Of a stretch of DNA of 64,000 bases, positions 60,001 through 64,000 are shown in pieces. The position numbers and the translations under genes are program-made. Positions within the stretch are counted from its first letter, which is position 1; each line of letters opens with the position of its first letter. The stretch is from Anoxynatronum sibiricum (GTDB lineage: Bacteria; Bacillota; Clostridia; Peptostreptococcales; Tindalliaceae), in assembly GCF_039414295.1 (NCBI RefSeq), contig NZ_JBCITM010000018.1:1-64000 (forward strand), given 5' to 3'. The notes beneath the pieces are model-generated. The model had not been told where the DNA came from, searched no databases, and worked only from the letters and a program-made list of their open reading frames with translations.

Positions 60001-61016
60001 CCTGTGTTTCGACCTCCGTTATTTGCTCGTCCTATCAAATGCGCCCTGTCTGTAACAGTTGCACTTCCAGTGATAGTCATACCATTACCGGGACTGCTTA
60101 TATACTCTGTTTCTTTTGCAAAAATACCTTCCAGTTCTACATCATCTTGAACCCTTAAATCTCCATGAAAATAAAGTCCTGAAATCCTTCCTCCAAGTGT
60201 CAGCTTGCCATTTCCTGATACTGTTGAATTACCCTTGATATAAGCTCCTACGCTTCTCGTAGCATCAAAATCTCTCATATCAATTGTGTTGTTCCCGTTA
60301 ATCACTATATCTAAATCGCCTCTACAGAAGAGTCCGTAATGGTTCGCACTTAAATCCCACTTTCCATCGTAGTCTATCTCATCCTTTGGTGCTGCAATTG
60401 TAATATTTACTCCATTTAAGGTAAGGGTGCTGGTAGTGCTGTCATAGCTCCAACCTGCACCACTGGTAGTAAAGACTGTTCCATTGCTTATTACCTTTGT
60501 TGCTCCCATCCACAGCTCTGTGACGGGATTTGCTCCTCCAGTTAACCTCATTATAGGTGTGGCTGTTCCCACTCGTACGGTTATAGCCGGTAGGGCAACA
60601 CCACTTTGTGGTACCAGCTCATCTCCCTGGCTGTCTGTAGCGGGTAGTTTTGCTTTGTAGGTATAGATAGCTCCACTTTGTGATGAATCAAAGGTATTTG
60701 AATCGCTGTTTGCCTCATCTATCTCCCAGTTTATGTTTTCGATGGTGAAGTTTATGGCTGTGCCTGTTGTCGACTCTGCATAAACAGCATTCACCACGGT
60801 GGGCATTTTTGCTTTTGCCTCTGCCTCTGTACTCTCTACTTCCACAGTGATGTTTTTCACATCCTCTGCCAGCTCCTCAAAAGCGATGATTCTCTTTTGG
60901 TTTTCTTCCCCCTCTGCAAATACTGCTGATACACTCATTTGAAATATCATCGTAAGTGCAAGCAGCATTGAGAGCATTTTTTTCTGATGGTTTGTTTTAA
61001 GCGGATTGGTTTTCAA
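57093..61016 (-). CDS. Large S-layer-homology surface protein, 1307 aa
   Basis: A signal peptide (residues ~14-35, cleaved near VFAEG) leads a long secreted protein. Residues ~150-900 are repetitive beta-rich sequence with many short Gly/Asn turns (GNGKLTLGG, GNGMTITGSATV, GGSGELTLNGSLEG), resembling a beta-helix of carbohydrate-dependent hemolysin type. One or two MBG-like/Ig-like domains follow (KRVLHIQADDQLSIAKGSAM). Then comes an Asn/Gly/Ser linker (NGNNGNNGNSGNNSGNGSSG). Three SLH repeats end the protein (HWAKSDIDFVTKRGLFSGTG, ADAYYLPYIQWANTAGIVKG-like, WAKEAVKEIQMMGILSGKPD) and bind pyruvylated wall polymer. The TTG at 61016 follows AAAGGAGGCAAAGAACA. It is probably an adhesin or S-layer-associated protein. 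Confidence 0.9.
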   Translation of the reverse strand: MKTNPLKTNHQKKMLSMLLALTMIFQMSVSAVFAEGEENQKRIIAFEELAEDVKNITVEVESTEAEAKAKMPTVVNAVYAESTTGTAINFTIENINWEIDEANSDSNTFDSSQSGAIYTYKAKLPATDSQGDELVPQSGVALPAITVRVGTATPIMRLTGGANPVTELWMGATKVISNGTVFTTSGAGWSYDSTTSTLTLNGVNITIAAPKDEIDYDGKWDLSANHYGLFCRGDLDIVINGNNTIDMRDFDATRSVGAYIKGNSTVSGNGKLTLGGRISGLYFHGDLRVQDDVELEGIFAKETEYISSPGNGMTITGSATVTDRAHLIGRANNGGRNTGINLYYGQMTIGNEAMVSAFAKFGNGGNTKGIDAINAEIRVNGKLVVESGDAGDKTYGSGIHLNNSNLTAEGTGSVEAKAGNHGPTSGYGVYGVITFNGGSITIDGGGFLASGGSGAVHPFDTPVTINEAPVYYEISPNRDGSNPTIYTSAEEWADVNGKFENIKYIKATTIYDVYVNGVQVTRLNSHDVLGDSKVSYSTASGSNPAALRLNNASFDGDIKLSESTNMILTGANTIRDIHTHGAVILGGSGELTLNGSLEGTEIKLEIEESVKLNVSSDVTVKELINRGSIVNNASIKITDSFGGSGAILNDGRIAFPSQTEENYVKTITGDGISEIVNDEGAPSAFYSQGRRLFLVEGSLDFTQEPAPGGYKADATLETDGYSFNGIDKVLALGDVFIRVSGEHGVILPSEASVRLQGISHINTDKIGMFAGDNLMVEGAGFLKIETENLPGILASKALAVNDGKLVVNSKSIALLVLGTEANSNGVTIGDTRRILTPQNAKIMTSQTQAFGEQSVSSVVSPSENLLRIEESNPSAITGTNAAKKVVITNKLEQEPLSIHQNGPKTYGDEAFILTTTGGSGEGGLSFESSDAGVVSIIGHTATIKKAGNVIITARKQTDQNYLEALSSTSVSISKRVLHIQADDQLSIAKGSAMPKLTYTVNGLVGADSLTKEPVITTNATDTNVVGEYVISISEAEVLNSESYEISYTNGKLTVTNSSNGDNGNNGNNGNSGNNSGNGSSGGDSSSKDDKDDQEQMKAPVAETPKPPVEGELPQQTTGESSSAASVFTDTENHWAKSDIDFVTKRGLFSGTGDGKFSPDMLMTRGMFVTVLGKLAKVDAANLTSSSFKDVKSDAYYLPYIQWANTAGIVKGVSSDEFAPDMPISREQMAVMLLKYIKAMNIDIAKLREEKLFDDEDEMSTWAKEAVKEIQMMGILSGKPDNTFDPKGSATRAEVSSMLRRFIERTEE

Positions 61017-61056
61017 TGTTCTTTGCCTCCTTTGTTCATTTTTGGACTCACAACCT

Positions 61057-61272
61057 TTATTTGATCCCCTTCAGTTGCTGGGCAGCTGCTTCACTGGACA
61101 GCTTTGCAACAGCGGTGCCGGTTTCTGTTTTCTGTGCATGGGGAGAAGTTCCATGGCCTGTCACAGGGTGCCCCATCAGCAGCACCAGCGCTAATGCCAA
61201 TGCTGTTAAGCGTGCTGCTTTTTTTCTCACAGGAATACGGTTGATAGCTGCTGTCGTTTGATTTGCTTTCAT
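61057..61272 (-). CDS. Small putative secreted protein, 71 aa
   Basis: The 71 residues include a basic start and a hydrophobic segment (RLTALALALVLLMGHPVTGH), consistent with a signal peptide and a ~30-residue mature part. No family is recognised. The ATG at 61272 follows AAGGGCGG. It lies 40 bases before the SLH gene and behind a leader hairpin, so it probably shares its transcript. It could be a degraded or leader-type gene. Confidence 0.5.
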   Translation of the reverse strand: MKANQTTAAINRIPVRKKAARLTALALALVLLMGHPVTGHGTSPHAQKTETGTAVAKLSSEAAAQQLKGIK

Positions 61273-61305
61273 GATGATCCGCCCTTTCTCAATGCCTTTT
61301 CAAAC

Positions 61306-61350
61306 TAAAAACAACTACCCCGCCTCTTTCTCAGAGGTGTGGTAGTTGTT
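61306..61350 (-). terminator. Terminator-type hairpin in the leader of the SLH transcript
   Basis: AACAACTACC (61310-61319) pairs with GGTAGTTGTT (61341-61350), with an inner CCTCT/AGAGG pairing. On the minus strand it is followed by TTTTTAG, 38 bases before the small gene. Since nothing on that strand ends here, it may be an attenuator. Confidence 0.65.
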
Positions 61351-61777
61351 TATAAGGTAGCATGATGTCAAGGGTTATTCAATGGGTCATGAACAAGCGG
61401 TCGAAAATCTGCACAAGTGGTCATTTGTTTCAGAAATTCATGGCGTCTGGCGTGCCATGGGCGAATATTTTTTATGGAATCGTCCTTTTTATTATTTATC
61501 ATTGGTATCATTTCAATTTGTCACCGGGTAAATGACCGTATGGGCAAAGCCCTTGACCACTTCTATGTACCCGGACAGCTCTTTGTCCAGTGCCAAGTCG
61601 CCGGTGTCCACCACCAGGGGGGCGGTGTCCACCACCAGGGGGGCCTGGTACAGGGCATTCAGCTTGGAGCAGGTGAGAATCAATAGCAGAAACACCCGGC
61701 AGCCGGTTGAAAAACAGGGTCATTTATGATATGAACAGAATGAGACGACCGCCATCAACCGACATTGACCGCAGGAG
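61351..61777. other. Divergent region with a possible gene fragment
   Basis: On the minus strand, 61695-61513 could encode about 60 residues with APLVVDT repeated twice in tandem (21-base DNA repeat), ending ELSGYIEVVKGFAHTVIYPV. It is too short to assign and may be a remnant. No riboswitch of the c-di-GMP class was recognised. Confidence 0.35.
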
Positions 61778-62947
61778 ATGAGACCTTTGATTAAGCGAAT
61801 TATCCGAAAATGGATCAACAATCATGAAGACGTCAGCAATCATGACGTGCGCGAACAGTATATTTCCCTCTCAGGCTACCTGGGCATTTTTTGCAATGTG
61901 CTTCTTTTTGCCGTGAAGTTAGCCCTGGGGCTGTTCATCAACAGCATCGCCGTCATTACCGATGCCTTCAATAACATGACAGACATCAGCTCGTCGGTGA
62001 TTTCCATCATCAGTGCCAAGATTTCCAATAAACCCCCTGACGGCAATCACCCCCACGGCCACGGCCGGGTGGAATACATTGGTTCCCTTGTGGTGGCCGC
62101 CCTGATTTTTTTGGTGGGCTTTCAGCTGCTGCAAAAGTCTTTCCAGCGGCTGATGAACCCGGAAGTCGTTCAGTATCACCTGGTGATTGTGGTGATTTTG
62201 ATCCTCTCCATTCTGGTGAAGCTTTGGATGTTTTCTTATAACCGTTACATTGCCCGCACCATTAATTCCAGCATTAACAAGGCCGCCGCCTATGACAGTA
62301 TCAGCGATGTGGCCGCCACCTCTCTGGTGGTGGTTTCCATGATCTTGGGCCAGTACACGGCTTTTCCCGTGGATGGTGCCATGGGCCTGCTCATTTCGCT
62401 GTTAATCATGTATTCCGGTTTTGACGCCGCCAAAGACACCGCCACCAGTCTGCTGGGAAAAGCCCCGGAGGACCACGTGGTGGATGCAATCTATGACATT
62501 GTTGATGGAAGTGCCCTTGTGCTGAAAGCCCATGACTTGGAGGTGCATGAGTATGGCCCGGGAAGGGTAGTGGCCTCCATTCACGCGGAAATGCCGGATA
62601 CCACCCATATTGTGGATGCCCACACTGTCATTGACCAGCTGGAAAAAGAGGTGAAAAGCCAGATGGGTATTGAACTGACAGTGCACATTGACCCCGTCTC
62701 CATCGACACGGCAAAAACAGAGGCGGCGAAGGATCAGGTGCTGGCCTGCCTTAACGAAGCTGTAACCGGTGTCAAGGTGAAGGTGATTCGGGTGGCTCAG
62801 GGGGAAAAGAAAACCATGGTCACCGTTGAGGTGACCATGGCAGAACCTGCCGATGAAGACAAAATTGCGGCCATTAAACAGATACTGCATGATCGGATTG
62901 AATCTGAATGCAACGATTACCAGCTGGTGATTAATGAGGTTCAGTAG
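61778..62947 (+). CDS. Cation diffusion facilitator (CDF) efflux carrier, 389 aa
   Basis: Six membrane helices carry the CDF metal-site motifs: DAFNNMTDISSSV in helix II and AAAYDSISDVAATSL in helix V. A His loop (HPHGHGRVEYIG) lies between helices II and III. The C-terminal cytoplasmic domain (about 215-300) is followed by an extra ~90-residue domain that repeats a similar fold, longer than the usual CDF length of about 300. It exports divalent metals, with Zn, Mn, Fe or Co possible. The ATG at 61778 touches AGGAG; the TTG at 61787 has better spacing and may be the true start. Confidence 0.92.
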   Translation: MRPLIKRIIRKWINNHEDVSNHDVREQYISLSGYLGIFCNVLLFAVKLALGLFINSIAVITDAFNNMTDISSSVISIISAKISNKPPDGNHPHGHGRVEYIGSLVVAALIFLVGFQLLQKSFQRLMNPEVVQYHLVIVVILILSILVKLWMFSYNRYIARTINSSINKAAAYDSISDVAATSLVVVSMILGQYTAFPVDGAMGLLISLLIMYSGFDAAKDTATSLLGKAPEDHVVDAIYDIVDGSALVLKAHDLEVHEYGPGRVVASIHAEMPDTTHIVDAHTVIDQLEKEVKSQMGIELTVHIDPVSIDTAKTEAAKDQVLACLNEAVTGVKVKVIRVAQGEKKTMVTVEVTMAEPADEDKIAAIKQILHDRIESECNDYQLVINEVQ

Positions 62948-62954
62948 AAGGCGC

Positions 62955-63026
62955 AAAGGAAGATGGGAGCTTCGCCACATACAAGTGCCATATTAAACTG
63001 GGGCAGCTTGGCATCTTCCTTTTCCT
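62955..63026. terminator. Terminator between the CDF gene and the tail-collar gene
   Basis: AAGGAAGATG (62955-62964) pairs with CATCTTCCTT (63012-63021), then TTTCC. It can serve both convergent genes. Confidence 0.75.
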
Positions 63027-63097
63027 GCCGTACTGAACGTGTTTGATCCCTTCTGATACGGGTTGAGACTGTCCCCAACGACGTTTTTCCCTTCTGT

Positions 63098-63730
63098 TTA
63101 ATCAAAGCTCGGAAATATTCCCTGCAGTGCGATGATATAGTTTAATCCTAAACTGGGCATCATATTATTGACCGGCTGTCCTCCGCCTACCGCACTCGTC
63201 GAAATTTGCGGATCTATTGTCACCTCAATGTTAATGCCATCTGTTGGTGTAGCATTATCGGAATAAATTCTTTCATTTTTATCTCCCCTAGCCAGCATAT
63301 GGCCTCCTGGTAGTGGCGTATTTCCTTCATTGTTGGTGTATTCAATGGTTCCAGTTACATCAGCCGTTACCTCAGCAGTATGACTGTGGGCAGGTAGATT
63401 TGCTGGTATAAGGGTTACGGTGGCACTGCCACCCTTATCGCCTACATTATACCCATCTCCAGCACCAATGGCTACCCGATCCCTTAAGTCAGGTAACGCA
63501 AATGTGGTTACTCCATCGCCTCCATAGGTGGTACCCAGCAGTGCAAAAAGTGCTTGGTTCTGATTAATGAGTAGCAGCTGTCCATTACAAAGGGCCCAGC
63601 CTTTTGGGGCAAAATTTCCTGCAAATATCCTAATTTCTCCAAGATAGGCCTCATTTGCCCAGGTTTGTAAGGTAAAAAGGCTGCACAGGAGAATGGTGAT
63701 GATGATCATTCCTGAAATCTTTTTTTTCAT
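63098..63730 (-). CDS. Secreted tail-collar (microcystin-dependent protein) family protein, 210 aa
   Basis: A signal peptide (MKKKISGMIIITILLCSLFT, to about residue 26) precedes a phage tail-collar domain: LGEIRIFAGNFAPKGWALCN, LLGTTYGGDGVTTFALPDLR and PAHSHT. This is the pattern of the MdpB/tail-collar proteins that occur as chromosomal sets. Such proteins usually lack a signal peptide, so secretion here is notable. The ATG at 63730 follows GGTGG; a GTG three codons earlier is possible. A second, similar gene lies directly upstream (63761 onward). Confidence 0.85.
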   Translation of the reverse strand: MKKKISGMIIITILLCSLFTLQTWANEAYLGEIRIFAGNFAPKGWALCNGQLLLINQNQALFALLGTTYGGDGVTTFALPDLRDRVAIGAGDGYNVGDKGGSATVTLIPANLPAHSHTAEVTADVTGTIEYTNNEGNTPLPGGHMLARGDKNERIYSDNATPTDGINIEVTIDPQISTSAVGGGQPVNNMMPSLGLNYIIALQGIFPSFD

Positions 63731-63760
63731 TTTTTCCACCGTCCTTCTTCATTGTTGTAT

Positions 63761-64000
63761 TTAAGGTCTTATAGGAAACAAGCCCTCCAAAGCAATGATG
63801 TATCGAACTGTTATATAGGGCTGCATGTTGCTCACAGGCAGGCTTTCGCCGGCATCTGTAAAGGTAACCAACGCATCTGTTCCTGCCTCATTTACTGTTG
63901 CAGTCTCTACCGCAGCACCCACACCATCGGAGTAAATTCTTTCATTTTCATTTCCCCTTGACAACACGTGGTTTGCCTGGGGTTCAGGGCTGCTTCCCAT
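63761..64000 (-). CDS. Tail-collar family protein, C-terminal part (runs off the window)
   Basis: The visible 79 residues match the C terminus of the gene at 63098-63730: NENERIYSDGVGA against KNERIYSDNATP, and YIIALEGLFPIRP against YIIALQGIFPSFD. It is an adjacent paralogue on the same strand, with the rest beyond 64000. The stop is 30 bases before the next gene's start, so they form a tandem unit. Confidence 0.85.
   Translation of the reverse strand: MGSSPEPQANHVLSRGNENERIYSDGVGAAVETATVNEAGTDALVTFTDAGESLPVSNMQPYITVRYIIALEGLFPIRP

Noticed and set aside
61351..61777. c-di-GMP riboswitch (GGGCAAAGCCC near 61542)
   Set aside because: The surrounding conserved bases and paired elements of the GEMM class are absent.
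1..64000. CRISPR arrays, rRNA or tRNA genes
   Set aside because: No regularly spaced repeat of 23-40 bases, no tRNA T-loop/anticodon patterns and no rRNA segments were noticed by eye.

Overview
The window looks like the chromosome of a low-to-mid G+C anaerobic Firmicute of the class Clostridia. Support: ABC-F proteins that closely resemble the Bacillus YkpA/YfmM pair, strong AGGAGG ribosome binding sites, S-layer homology repeats, hybrid-cluster protein, sodium-coupled carriers and TRAP transport. The sodium carriers and amino-acid catabolism suggest a (halo)alkaliphilic amino-acid fermenter of the Tindallia/Anoxynatronum type; that placement is inference. I saw no rRNA, tRNA or CRISPR array.

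Bases 1-8600 are an accessory, AT-rich defence island. On the minus strand an operon of two DUF488 proteins and a putative dual-OB-fold protein has been split by a decayed insertion sequence. Further on are a PLD-type nuclease and a Shedu-like (DUF4263) nuclease. These are separated and flanked by attC-like bookends, so they look like integron-type cassettes. An intact IS1634-like element and two dead transposase genes litter the region. The IS1634-like element and the decayed IS share both terminal inverted repeats, although their transposases are unrelated.

Bases 8900-12600 hold two ABC-F ATPases behind a promoter and a long leader with a terminator hairpin (attenuator). Bases 12.7-19.5 kb hold a sensor kinase with a substrate-binding domain and its NtrC-like regulator. 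A sigma-54 promoter follows, driving glutamate carrier gltS, glutamate formimidoyltransferase, a cyclodeaminase and hutD (histidine/formimidoylglutamate metabolism). Bases 19.7-24.4 kb hold two c-di-GMP proteins, and 24.4-28.7 kb a tetR-controlled heterodimeric ABC exporter with a perfect 30-base operator. Bases 29-32.4 kb hold an AGCS amino-acid carrier and an amidohydrolase.

Bases 32.7-39.5 kb repeat the same design: NtrC-like regulator, kinase with a fused periplasmic binding domain, sigma-54 promoter, then a complete TRAP transporter. Bases 40-50 kb hold two chemoreceptors around a nitrogen-oxide cluster: hydroxylamine reductase (hcp), a cupin, a polyferredoxin, a Crp/Fnr regulator with a 16-base palindrome, and a lone pentahaem nitrite reductase (nrfA). 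Bases 50-57 kb are a mixed set (lipoprotein, DUF2703, M23 peptidase, AAA ATPase, DUF3795, flavodoxin-like reductase, a broken CPBP protease). Bases 57-64 kb hold surface proteins (a 1307-residue SLH protein, a small secreted protein, two tail-collar-like proteins) and a cation efflux carrier.

The most unusual items are the attC-like defence cassettes, the shared IS ends, a repeat that sits between two copies of the same terminator hairpin at two separate loci, and the paired sigma-54 circuits.
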